From Cichorium intybus (taxonomy: Eukaryota > Streptophyta > Magnoliopsida > Asterales > Asteraceae): DNA of 64,000 nucleotides. This document shows positions 11,957 to 22,151 of this stretch, in pieces; the first letter of the stretch is position 1, and every line of letters starts with the position of its first letter. The position numbers and the translations under genes are program-made. The stretch is taken from positions 60,927,705-60,991,704 of the forward strand of contig CM042012.1 in the NCBI GenBank assembly GCA_023525715.1, read 5' to 3'. The notes beneath the pieces were generated by a model. The model was not told where the DNA came from. It saw only the letters and a list, made by a program, of their open reading frames with translations, and made no database searches.

Positions 11957-13990
11957 GAAAGTACATTTCAAGCTGGCATATAGTGATGATAATATCGTGT
12001 TTCCATGAATCCAACACTTCGGGATCAATAACTTTTGAATGGATCATGTTGAAAAACAAGCATAACTTTGTGATTGTGTGACAGATATCGTCTGGTAGTA
12101 TTCCACGTATTGCAATGGGAATCATATGTGTGATTAGAACATAACAATTGTGCGACTTCATACCAATTAGTTTCAGATCTTTCATCGACACCAATATCTT
12201 GATGTATGCGCAATAACCAGATGGAACCTTCACACCATGAAGACATTTGCAAAATTTTATTTTCCCTTCTTTAGACATTGTATAACAAGCTGGTGTTAGA
12301 TAAAAACGCTTTCCATCTCTTTCAACGGGGGCAAAATGTGGTCATATTCCCATCTTAACCATGTCCTTTCGAATAGGGAGCCCATCCTTTGATTTCCCAT
12401 AAATGTTTAACAACAATCCTATCAAGCTTTCACAAACGTTCTTCTCAATATGCATAACATCAAGGCAATGTCGGATCTCTAAACTTTCCCAGTATGGTAA
12501 TTCCCAAAAGATAGACCTCTTTTTCCAATTAGTTGGTTTATTATTTTTTTGGCATTTTCCAAATACAATGTTTAAATTTTGAACTCGGGAAAAAGTGGTT
12601 TTCTCATCCATTGGGTTAGGCATACCTCCCTTCTCAGATTTTCCATCAAACAAGTTTCCTTTACGACAATAAAAGTGGGTCTTTGGAAGCGATCGTCGAT
12701 GTCCCATGTATACATTTTTGTTACAATTTTCCAACCATAACCATCGTGTGTTATTTTTACAAACCGGAAACGCCTTCCTTCCTTTTGTACTATATCCAGA
12801 CAAATTTACATAAACTAGAAAATCACTAATAGTGGAAAAAATCATGGCACACAGTTGGAAATACTCTCTCTTATATGCATCATACACTTTAACACCTGCA
12901 TTCCATAAGATTTTCATTTCCTCAATTAATGGAGCCAAAAACACATCAATGTCGTTACCATGTTGTTTCGGACCTTGGATTAGCAATGACATCATGATGT
13001 ATTTTCTTTTCATGCATAACCAATGCGAAAGATTATAAATGCATAGAAGAACTGGCCATGTGCTGTGACGACTGATCATATTTCCAAACGGATTGATTCC
13101 ATCTGAACTAAGTCCAAAACGGATATTTCTAATCTCACAACCAAATTCTGTAAATTCAGAATCAATATTCTCCCATTGAGGAGAATCGGCCACATGTCTT
13201 ATTTTTCCGTCTCTTTTACGCCCATCAGCGTGCCAACGTATCAATTTTGCATCTTTGTCGTTTCCAAATAATCGTTTCAATCTTGGTACGACAGGAAAAT
13301 TCCATAATAATTTAGCAGGAGGGCCGTTCTTTGTCACATCACTCTTTACTTTTGTTTCTTTTTTCTGCATATATCATGACGTTCCATAGGTGATACATTC
13401 ATGTAGATTAGCATGCTCGTTTCTATATAACATACAATAATTTGGACATGCATGTATTATTTCGATTTCCAAATCCATCGGACACATTATTTTTTTTGCT
13501 TCGTATAATGAAATAGGTAACTCATTATTTTCGGGGAGCATTTCATGTAAAATTTCTAGCAATTCCCTGAAACTTTTATGACTCCAACCGTTGATTGCTT
13601 TTAAATTAAATAGTTTTAGCACGACAGTTATTTTGATGAATTTGGTGCAACCAACATACAATGGTTTTTCAGCTTCCTCAAACAGTTGTTGAAATTTTTC
13701 ATAACCTTTCTCGGAACCATTATTTTCAATGTCATGTAGCATGTCATCTATTTTATCACAAGTGTCATTGTGTAAATCATCAATATTATCACCATTATTT
13801 TCAGTGTCAATTGTGTTATGATCGATTAATGTTTCACCATGTCGTGCCCAACGTGTATACACATTCATAACCCATCACATATTAGATGTCCTTGTATTAG
13901 TTTTATGTCACTAAAGTTTTTACAATTATGTCACTTTTTACAAGGACACCAAATATGAGTCTCTCCTTCATTCACCTAATGGTCGATCAA
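11957..13990 (-). pseudogene. CACTA (En/Spm) TNP2-type transposase, N-terminal and central parts
   Basis: A long minus-strand frame read through three segments: 13868-13374, 13370-12342 and 12278-11957. It shows an N-terminal transposase-associated domain remnant (13985-13870, THIWCPCKK, GHLICDG), the TNP2 core (ARHGE, LIRWHADGRKRDGKIRHVADSPQW, FGLSSDGINPF, LPYWESLEIRHCLDVMHIEKNV) and the start of a DUF4218-type region (GILPDDICHTITKLCLFFN). Breaks: TGA in the N-terminal domain with a frameshift near 13872, TGA at 13376-13374 and TGA at 12344-12342. The latter two fit CGA to TGA, the change expected from deamination of methylated CpG. Frame is kept across both stops. The gene was then split by Copia 1. 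The true start and the element's terminal repeats were not located with confidence. Confidence 0.88.
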
Positions 13991-14339
13991 TCTGTAATTT
14001 AAAAAATCAATATTTAATAAATTAAACATAATCTCGTAGGACTAAAAAAATATCTACCAATATTTTTCTTTAATAATAAATAGAGTAAATTACACTTTTG
14101 GTCCCTGTGGTTTGAGAAAACTAACAGATAGGTCTTAAGTATCCATATCCCACATACAATGTCACTAACGTTTGCAAAATCTAACAAATACGTCCCTGGT
14201 TCTAGTAAAGAGACTAAAATGCCCTTTCTAATTTCTTTTTCTTTTTTCTTTTACACATATTAAATAATTAGTTAATAAAAAAATAATAAACCTAACCCAT
14301 CCCCACCCACCGGCCACCCCACCCCACCCACCTAGTGAA

Positions 14340-14690
14340 TTTGGGAGACTTGTCAAGCTTAAAAGCTTAGATCTTTCTTACAACTCCATTAATGGCAACA
14401 TACCCATTACCTTTTCTGATTTGAGTTCACTCACTTCATTAAACTTAGCTCACAACAATCTCAGTGGTCAAATCACGGCTTTCGTCGCGATCAAATGAAT
14501 CTTGCCTTCTTGAATGTGTCGTACAACAATCTCTCTGGTCCTGTCCCGATTCGAGTTTCTTCAAAATTCGATCCAAGTGCTTTCTTGGGTAATCTTGATC
14601 TTTGCGGATACATCCCTTCAACCACGTGTCCCACATCTCCGGCAAAGAGTCGCCACCGGAAAACAAGAACTAAAAATATCTTATTCAAAA
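14340..14690 (+). pseudogene. Fragment of an LRR receptor-like kinase (IMK2/IMK3-like)
   Basis: Two LRR blocks in different frames. 14340-14498 reads [19 protein letters not shown], then [18 protein letters not shown], then a stop. From 14495 a second frame reads NLAFLNVSYNNLSGPVP and an LRR C-terminal cap (FDPSAFLGNLDLCGY, then STTCP) followed by a basic juxtamembrane-like stretch. The LxxLxLxxNxLxGxIP repeats and GNxxLCG cap are diagnostic of plant LRR-RLK ectodomains; wording of the cap is closest in my memory to the IMK2/IMK3 group. The missing repeats between the blocks and the lack of any kinase domain show it is a captured or residual piece. An intact functional gene is excluded. Confidence 0.7.
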
Positions 14691-14879
14691 GCCCTCATTC
14701 TTCACGATTCAGTGAAGCTGTGATTATCGACTCACAAGTATAAGTCCGATCCTGATATTTAAGTACGACTCCAGTGTATAGTGTATCTGATCAATTGGAA
14801 AACGAAGCATCAATATGTGAAATTGTGAAGACGAATCAGTTTTTCCAAGGGTCGCTTTCTTTCTCCCGATAATGTAAAA

Positions 14880-15098
14880 TTAATCGATCCCGGTATTCAA
14901 GTACGACTCCAATTTTCCATTAGAATATGAGTGATGAAGAGAGAGTAAGTGGAGTTTACCAGAGACAGTGCCGACATAAATTAGGGTTTCGGAAGGAGAG
15001 GTGGAAAACAGAGCTAGAGATCGAATTGATGATGAAGATGCATTGAATTGTGCAAAGGGTTCGAGGATCGAGCGAGATTTCAGCTGGGGTTTAGCCAT
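14880..15098 (-). pseudogene. N-terminal fragment resembling plant Vps3/TGFBRAP1-like (Vps39 family) protein
   Basis: 72 codons from an ATG at 15098: a basic start (MAKPQLKSRSILEP), a serine-rich SIRSLALFS segment, then LIYVGTVSGKLHLLSL, which has the look of the first blade of a citron-homology/beta-propeller domain. Plant Vps3-like proteins, subunits of endosomal tethering complexes, begin this way as I recall. The frame ends soon after in a stop, and nothing of the rest follows. It points opposite to the LRR fragment 190 bp away. I call it a captured 5' exon piece; the family assignment is tentative. Confidence 0.4.
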
Positions 15099-15318
15099 GG
15101 GAGATGAGGTTTTGGGTTTAAAACTTCGAAATTTCCACCATATTACTGTAGAGGAAGATGAAGAAGACGATGGTCTGGTGAACGTGATAATGTGACACGA
15201 AGCAATATAATTAGTTATTACAAAACATATTAGAGAAAATAATATATAGATATAAATACGCTAAAACTATTTTGAACATGAAAAACTACACCAAAATTCG
15301 ATACCCAAAATTTATACA

Positions 15319-15322
<4 letters not shown>

Positions 15323-15365
<43 letters not shown>
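15323..15365. repeat. (GA)n microsatellite
   Basis: About 21 uninterrupted GA units just inside the right terminal repeat of the Pack-type element. Confidence 0.97.
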
Positions 15366-15371
<6 letters not shown>

Positions 15372-15560
15372 TGGGTTTTTTTAAATTTTTTTTTTAATTA
15401 TAAAAATAACATATAAATAAAAAGATAAAAGAAATAAGAGAGGGTAAGAAAGTCATTTCATATGAATCTTTGAACTATTTTAATACCTTAGGGACATATT
15501 TGTAGTGTTTCGGAAACCTTAAGGACTCCCGACGTGATTTGATTTTGAAGTAATTTCAAC

Positions 15561-16723
15561 ATATTTTCGTTTCCCTATGTACTCTCCCTCCTTTTATGAT
15601 TTCCCCTTATTTCGTAATTCCTTTCAATTGCTTAAAAGGTAAAAAAAACTTGGGTCACTAGTGAAAATCGCCCAAATACAAACCCTTTGACGCCATATGC
15701 TCGTTAAGCTCCAAGTTCAGACTAGCCTGTTAGGTGTTACAATAAGATTACTAGTTACCTTACTTCAGAATTCACGTCTCCAAGGCAATAATCCACCATC
15801 GGAAACGAATCAACTAGACAATGACATCGATCGGCTCACTCACCTAGTAAATGATCATGTACCGCCTCGAACTCATGAATCAACATCCAAAATCGATTTT
15901 ATACCATTGCAGTTCTGATTTCTCACTTGTTCTATTTTTGAAATCCCGATTCTAAGCCATTCTATTTCTGAACTTCCCGATTCTCAGCCTTTGGTTTGTG
16001 ATTCAAAGATTCATGATTCGTGAAACAGTCTTCAAACCAATCAAATTTTGGCTTCGATTTCTGCGTTTCTGGAACAATGACTATAAGCTAGCATCGGTTT
16101 GATTTCTGAAGATTGAAAAGGTTTGATTTCTGCCCTTCTGAATTTTGATTCTCGTTTCTGAAAGCTGATTTTCTAATTCTCGGTTTTGATTCTCTCTTCT
16201 TTGAATTCTGATTCTCGGTTCTATCATTCTATTTTCTGATTTTGAAACAGGTTCTGGATTACTAGATAGTGGATTGATTCTGATTTTTAGTTCTAATTTC
16301 TAAAACAGGTTTTGAAAAGGTTTGAAATCTCTATACTAATTTCTGATTATTTGAATTTTCAGTTTATACTCTAATTTTTAGTCCTAATTTCTTAAACAGG
16401 TTTTGGATTGATTAGTTGATTTTTGGATTGATTTCTCTGTGAATAAGGTAATGTGATTTTGAAAATGTACTCTGATTGCTAACTTTAATCAATTTTTGGA
16501 TTTCTGAAACATTCAATCTGTTATCTTAAACATTTTCTAATTTTCTATATTGCAGATTGCACAAATTTGAGAGTTGGAAAAGAATTAGAAATTAGGTATA
16601 ATCTATTCTTAAACTCGATTAATTTACAAAACTTACCATTGATATTTTGGACTATGTTATTATCAGACAAATGTTTTTATTGCATTTAGAATATTGTTTA
16701 TTTTGTTAATTGTCTTTTTACAG
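15561..16723. other. AT/T-rich non-coding stretch, probably hAT-derived
   Basis: No supported gene. 15900-16440 is built of related T-rich phrases ('tgattctgatttttagt', 'aaacaggttttg'). It leads into the hAT exon and terminal repeat to the right, so it is probably the rest of an internally deleted hAT element, but no left terminal repeat was found. Confidence 0.35.
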
Positions 16724-16791
16724 CTGAAGTTCTTGATACAACTATTATTGATTTTGCATATAAAAAGGCAAGAAGACATATTTTTCTTTAG
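16724..16791 (+). pseudogene. Last coding exon remnant of a hAT (TTF/zf-MYM type) transposase
   Basis: After a splice-acceptor-like tttttacag, the frame reads EVLDTTIIDFAYKKARRHIFL and stops at 16789-16791. A short D/E-F-A-x-K-K-A-R-R tail is typical of the C-terminus of plant zf-MYM1-like hAT transposases as I remember them. The hAT-like terminal repeat 100-160 bp downstream supports this. Very short, so tentative. Confidence 0.4.
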
Positions 16792-16889
16792 AATTAGATA
16801 TTTTTGTAATTGTGACAATATGTGTTTTTGTTATTGTTATTAATATTTTTGTAAACTATGTGACTATTTTCGAATTTCTAATATACTAG

Positions 16890-16952
16890 TGACTCTGGGG
16901 GCCCATTTTTTCTCTTCTCGCCCGGGCCCAAAATATGTTTGGACCGGCCCTG
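16890..16952 (+). repeat. Probable right terminal repeat of a hAT element
   Basis: GC-rich end 'gggggcccatttt...cgcccgggcccaaa...ggaccggccctg' in an AT-rich setting. Read inward from the right it begins CAGGGCCGGTCC, which fits hAT ends (CAGGG...). The 8 bp outside are CACTTCAA; no matching left flank was found. Confidence 0.45.
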
Positions 16953-17302
16953 CACTTCAATATAACTTTTCCTTTTTTCCTTGTTATCTGTTGTTTCCGA
17001 TTTTCCCCCTTGCAGAAACTAAAACATAGAAACAATCATTTTACACATGTCGCTCTAACATTAAAAAGTATAGATGCAAAAACATATTAGTTAACTATAT
17101 TTGGAAATCAATTTCACTACAAAGACATGTCCGTTTGGACCAAAGCGAATCATCAAATAAAAACCTTATAAACAACAGATTTGAAGATCTAGAATACAAA
17201 TAACAGGTTTTCTTTTTAGTTTCAATTTTTGTGTCTTTTGACTATTTCGCCATCCATATACCAATTTGATAGCTTTCTTTTATATTACACAAACTCACAC
17301 AC
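16953..17302. other. Unassigned AT-rich stretch
   Basis: No ORF, repeat or signal I can support. Confidence 0.6.
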
Positions 17303-17305
17303 TAA

Positions 17306-18584
17306 GGTTGTGTTTGTTTTTAAAGATGTTAAATGTCTTTTGTCTTTTTCCATGTCTGTGGAAGAATACGTGGACTAAAAGTCTTTTTCTATGTCTTCAG
17401 TCTTTCTAAAAAGAGTGTTTGTTTTTAATGTCTTTTTGAAATCATTCTAATACATTGCCCACTCCCGACCCACCCCCGTCAAAAATTAAATAAAATTTTT
17501 TTTACTGCCCACTCCCGACCCATCCCACCCACCCCTACCCTACCCCCTCTAAAAAAATTAAAATTTATTTTTTCCATAATCACTCCATTCCAAGTATGGA
17601 ACATTTATATGTTTTATACAATACACACCCTTACTAACAATAAAATAATGACCAAAATTAGGAAGGGTGAACATTTTTATAACACATGATTACCAACAAT
17701 AATGCCCGAAATTAGGAAGATCATATCACAAAATGATCAGTGGGTGAACATTTATCACACAATGACCAAAATTTCAATATTTATTAGATAATCGAAATAC
17801 ACAAAATGACACGTACACCGGAAGAGTAGCAGTGGATCGAAGCAAAGAAGAAAAAGCAACAAAAATCACCAAAAATACGGTGGACTGTAAGGGGGAAAGG
17901 AGAAGAAGAAAAAGCAACAAAAAGAAAAAGAGAGACAAGAAACGCTAAGGATTTGGGTTCGTTGATTTTCAGAATACACCTAAGAGTTGATTGGTAATTA
18001 ATACCTACTGAAGATTGAAGAATGCCTAATTTTTGTTGATAAAGGTTTTTATGAACATCAGAAATACAAACTACATAAACGTAAGACTCCTCTGTTTTTA
18101 TACAATACAACAATTAAGTCCATAAATTGCCATGTCTTCCCACAGCTTAATGGGTTTTCTTGATCTTTTCAGAAAAACTGATTTGGGTTCGTTGATTTGA
18201 GAGATGGAATTTCAGATAAGAAACCGTATTGTACCTGATTGTTAGAGGTTGGAGCGAGGGAGGCGACGGCGTCGACCGGAGGTGGTGGTGTGGACCGGAG
18301 GCGGCGGCGTTGACCGGAGCGCCGACAGCGAGATCGATGGCCGGAGTTGAGCGGGCAGTCGTGATCCCTTGAACGCTGGGGAGAAATCGTGAAAACGGCA
18401 AGACGAAAGCGTAGACTGAAAAAGAGGCGAAAAGCTGTTTTTTAGGTCTTTTAGCAAAAGACCTCAAAAAGTCTTTCTCATCCACTTTCTCTGCAGAAAA
18501 ACAAACGTTCTTTTCGTAAAACCTCTACCCGCCGTAAGAGGTTTGGGGAGAAAAAGTCTTTTTGGAAAAAAAACAAACACACCC
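17306..18584. mobile_element. Harbinger/Tourist-like non-autonomous element
   Basis: Ends GGTTGTGTTTG (left) and CAAACACACCC (right) are inverted repeats with one mismatch. They are flanked by TAA at 17303-17305 and 18585-18587, the 3-bp TWA duplication of PIF/Harbinger. 'gtctttt' phrases repeat in both subterminal regions. No transposase is visible. A GC-rich block at 18240-18370 with repeated 'gaccggag' looks like a captured plant 5' leader or first exon. The 112- and 109-codon minus-strand frames inside are not convincing genes. Confidence 0.65.
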
Positions 18585-20467
18585 TAACTCCACTCAACGT
18601 TTGATGCATTTGGAGGCTCTCTTAGACGTCATCTCATCCATCAAGTCATCTTAGTTGAGTGCTAGCTCAAACCCTTAGTCTCACCTCCAAGTCATTACAG
18701 CATATCTCGTTCCTACAATGCAAGAACGGAAGATATCATACTCGATTCATCTAAAAGTCGTACTATACTTACTTCTTTATAATAAAGAGGAAACCATCAT
18801 TCATCATCCCAAAATGAAGTCCTTGACTCTCTAATATAAGGGGAATCTTAGTTAAAACATCCCCAAAGTTTGGCATTAAAACGAGGACCCAAAGCCCAAA
18901 CCATCAAGCTTAAAACTCAAAAAGTACCCAAAATTAGACAGATCCTGACACGGGCCGTGTTAGGTAAAACTCGGGCCGTTTTAACCAACCAGAAGGTCTC
19001 AGACATGCTGACACGGGCCGTGTTCCTCCTGACACGGGCCGTGTTCTGTGTACTGTAACTCCGATTTTTGGTCATTTTCACCCCTTTTCACCCAACTCAA
19101 GGTCCAATACTTTTCTAAACTCCTAACCATCGAAAGGACATTATTCTAATCCAATTTAATACATCATTAGACTAAATTTAAGCATTCAAAATCATTTTAA
19201 ATGAATCAATTACATGCCATGATTACAACTTCACTCTATAAGCTTAAACCATGTAATACCCAATTCCTTTCCTACAATTGGTGATTACAAATGGAGATTC
19301 CTTCTTCCATTCCATGGAATCATTAGGAAATGATCCTCACTCCACTTATACATCCAATTTGATGCATTAAACTCATTCATCCATTAAACAAGAGATCCAT
19401 TCCCCATATACTTGAATAGAATCCATTTCAAAACTAAATTCTCATTTTCTAGTGATTCAAGGTTTAAGACTACAAATCAAAGGTTGGAATCCTTAGAGAA
19501 TCATTAGAAATGAATCCCCTCATCCAAATCCACCATAAACATCCATCAATTTCTAGATTCCTCAACAATTCATCAAATCCCCAATTTCTAGTGTTCATAA
19601 CACCCAATTCAACCAAGTAATTGGATCTAGAGCATCCATGGATTGAATGTAGACTCCAACAACTTAGAAACATCAAATAAACATTGGGGAATCATAGGAA
19701 GAACCTCATCCCATCATAAAACTCGGATTGGGTCCAATCCCCAAACTCAAACTCGAAATCTAGAGCTAGAAAGGTGGGTTTATACCTTAGATTGCTTGAA
19801 ATCTTCAAGTGTATGCATAATCCTTCAAAGCTAAGCACAAATCTCTTTGGAAACCATGAAAATCCCCATCTTCTCCCTCTCTTTCTCTCAAAAACGTGTT
19901 TATGGCTGGAATGGGGAGAACCCCCATCAAAAACAAGTAATCTTTCAAGAATTTGCACATTAGTCCCCATAGATTGGTCTTTCTACACCCAACACCCATA
20001 CAGTCTCTTATTCTCCTTAGAAGTCTCCACATTAATACAAATGCCCCAAATGTAATTACTTCTTTTCACTTGGGTCATTGACTAGGTCAATACTAACCCT
20101 TAGTTTTCCCAAATTTCCAAGAACGGTCCCTTACACTAAAATTCTTCACAATTTAGGTCCTTAATATTAATTTAGGGAATTACTTGACCTAATTTAACTC
20201 CACTTCAATTCCTTTAATATATATTCTAATTTTCTAAATACATGACTAGTCAAATCTACTTAGGGTAAGTTTGGCCAAATTGACACTTTTAGTCCTTATG
20301 ACAAAATTTCTCATATTTGGTTACAAATAGATTTTAAAACCACATTTGACTTATTTATTCACAATATAAAAATATAATAAATATTAAATTTATTTATTCA
20401 TTTGTTTTTCTTTATTTACAAAAATAAGGTTTATTTGTCGGTTTAGGCCCAAAACACGGATGTTACG
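18585..20467 (-). repeat. Truncated 3' LTR of Gypsy B
   Basis: Matches 23215-25092; the remaining 1.06 kb of the LTR is missing at its left, where the Harbinger-like element lies. The first bases read CGTAACATCC on the minus strand instead of TGTAACATCC. Confidence 0.8.
18948..19044. other. Four CpG palindromes in two pairs (3' LTR of Gypsy B)
   Basis: acacgg-g-ccgtgt sites start at 18948, 19011 and 19032; a degenerate copy is centred 21 bp after the first. Pair spacing is 21 bp and pair-to-pair spacing 63 bp. Confidence 0.88.
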
Positions 20468-20484
20468 ATTATCTACCCCTTAAA
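20468..20484 (-). other. Polypurine tract of Gypsy B
   Basis: The minus strand reads ttttaaggggtagataat just before the LTR. It is preceded by a 'ccggggacggaattc' block (20494-20508) equivalent to the 'tcggggacgaaat' block before the 3' LTR of Gypsy A. Confidence 0.65.
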
Positions 20485-22136
20485 AGAATTCCGTCCCCGG
20501 AATCATCGATAAGGAATTAAGTACTCTTTTTTTCAAAATCTCAAAGGTTATTCATGTTTTTATCTTTAAAGCATTATAAAACTCGGAGTATTATAAATTT
20601 CACCTCGTAAATTGTTTCACTTCAAAAATTACTTATCTCGGGTTTCTTTTCAAAAATGTTTTCCTTTAAAGCATGCAATCATCAAACTTGAATCTTCTTC
20701 AACTCGACCTCTTGTTCTACAAAAAGATTGGAACACTCAACTTTGTGATAGTTGATTTGAAGAGGTCGTTCTTGATGAGAAAATTTTAATCAACTATTGG
20801 TGAAAAGAAAATACACTTTCGAATTCGTACGCTTTATATAAAACAATAAAGTTTTAAACTTATTTAGAAACATATTTTCGTCGAATTTATTAATCTCAAA
20901 GAGATCATCACTCCTGGGTATTCCTACCAATTCATGATGGCCCCTTTGTCATTCATTTTATAAAAGTCTTGCATTTTGTGAAATATTCTCGTCCAATTTG
21001 TTTATAAAAATTTTCTCAAATTTTTAACAACACTTTTGAAAAGATTGGCCTTATGTCATTCTTAAGTCCTTATTAGGGTAGGTTGTTCACTAACTCGCAT
21101 ACCTCATGGTGATTCACGGTTTAATCCTATGGCCTCCAGTCTTATCATGCATCCATGTCTCTTTGTTCTAAGCATGAATCAGTACCTCAAAAACCAACAA
21201 GTCTCTATAAGTCAACTAAGTTGTTGCTCACAATCGGGAATCCGAATACTGAAATCCTTCTTTCGCCTTGCATAAGGGTTTTACTAACTCAGCCATGAAG
21301 GGTATGAACCATGTTACTCTTACATTCACTTAGTCTTCTAAAGTCGAGGCAACATCACAAGGACGATCACTTTGATACCGCTCGAAGGGGAAAGTCACAA
21401 GGGCATTACTAAGGTCAGAAAACTAATACTATCCAGCTCGTCCATCGATTGATTCCTCTTAAATATAAGGCCGGTAATCTCCGAAAGAATTGCAGAACCT
21501 TCAATCTTGGCTAACAGTCACGGGGTAGACGACCAGGTCACAAGCATGAACGACGAAGAGATGAGAAACGGTTGCACAAGAGGTTAAGGGTAAGGAAAGA
21601 AGGTTTAAGGGTCAATACAAAATAATTTCTCCAACGGCTCCAAATCTTCACCTTTCCTTCACTTAACTACTACTCTACTCCTCATGCTCCTTGCTTGCTT
21701 CAAGTTGTCACCACAATTCCATTAGTTGGTTCCTCATAGTCAATATCACCTCATCAACCTTGCTACTCTTCGAGCTTCATCCCATTTAAGTCATCCTTTC
21801 ATCATCCAAGATCATCCTCTATTCTTCAAAAGTGCTTGTGAGCATGAAGCTCAATCCCTTAGCAGTCGCCATTCTCACAAAGTTCTTCCTCATGTTGCCA
21901 TGTAGTCATGTTCCTTTAGATTGCACTTCATTTGAATCCTCATGCATAAAATCCTCATGTCAAGAATATTCCTCATGCCAAACCGAATTTACTAATTAGA
22001 TGGTTAAAACCTTAGTCACCAGCAAGTACTTACTACTAAGTTCTAAAGGTCAACTACTTAAGAGGTCAAACATCCTTAAGAACATCACAGTTTAAGTCTA
22101 AGCACTACTCCTAGTACCTAGTTCACTTAAACTCAT
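20485..22136 (-). other. Internal region of Gypsy B, no coding capacity
   Basis: About 1.65 kb with no long ORF in any frame and no recognisable gag, RT or integrase motif. It starts after the PBS with 'gtttaagtgaactaggt', also seen after the Gypsy A PBS. Confidence 0.7.
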
Positions 22137-22148
22137 GCTCTAATACCA
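22137..22148 (-). other. Primer binding site of Gypsy B
   Basis: Minus-strand TGGTATTAGAGC, one base from the initiator tRNA-Met complement, 3 bp after the 5' LTR end. Confidence 0.8.
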
Positions 22149-22151
22149 AAT

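Larger units (their letters stand above)
14085..15560. mobile_element. Pack-type TIR element carrying two host-gene fragments
   Basis: The flanks 14085-14330 and about 15340-15560 are imperfect inverted repeats. Both read inward from 'aaattac', through a 'gtcc...ggttt' block and a 'aaata(c/t)gtccct' block, to 'cttt...tatttctttt' and an A/T-rich tract ending 'cccacccacc' or 'cccaccccacc'. The left end contains 'ttttggtccctgtggttt', a phrase I recognise from plant TIR repeats. Between them lie an LRR receptor-kinase fragment and, in the opposite orientation, an N-terminal fragment of a Vps3-like gene. No transposase is present. Mutator-like ancestry (Pack-MULE) is my inference; I found no clean 9-bp duplication, and the ends are approximate. 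Confidence 0.55.

Noticed and set aside
15656..15663. CACTA terminal repeat at cactagtg
   Set aside because: The octamer is itself a palindrome, no partner end was found near 3.8 kb or elsewhere, and orientation is ambiguous.
18870..19058. Frame with repeated LTRAV peptide
   Set aside because: It is the 21/63-bp palindrome array read in frame because both spacings are multiples of three; there is no other coding signal.
19470..20055. Several 60-90-codon minus-strand frames repeated at 24081-24643
   Set aside because: These lie within the Gypsy B LTR and are repeated only because the LTR is.
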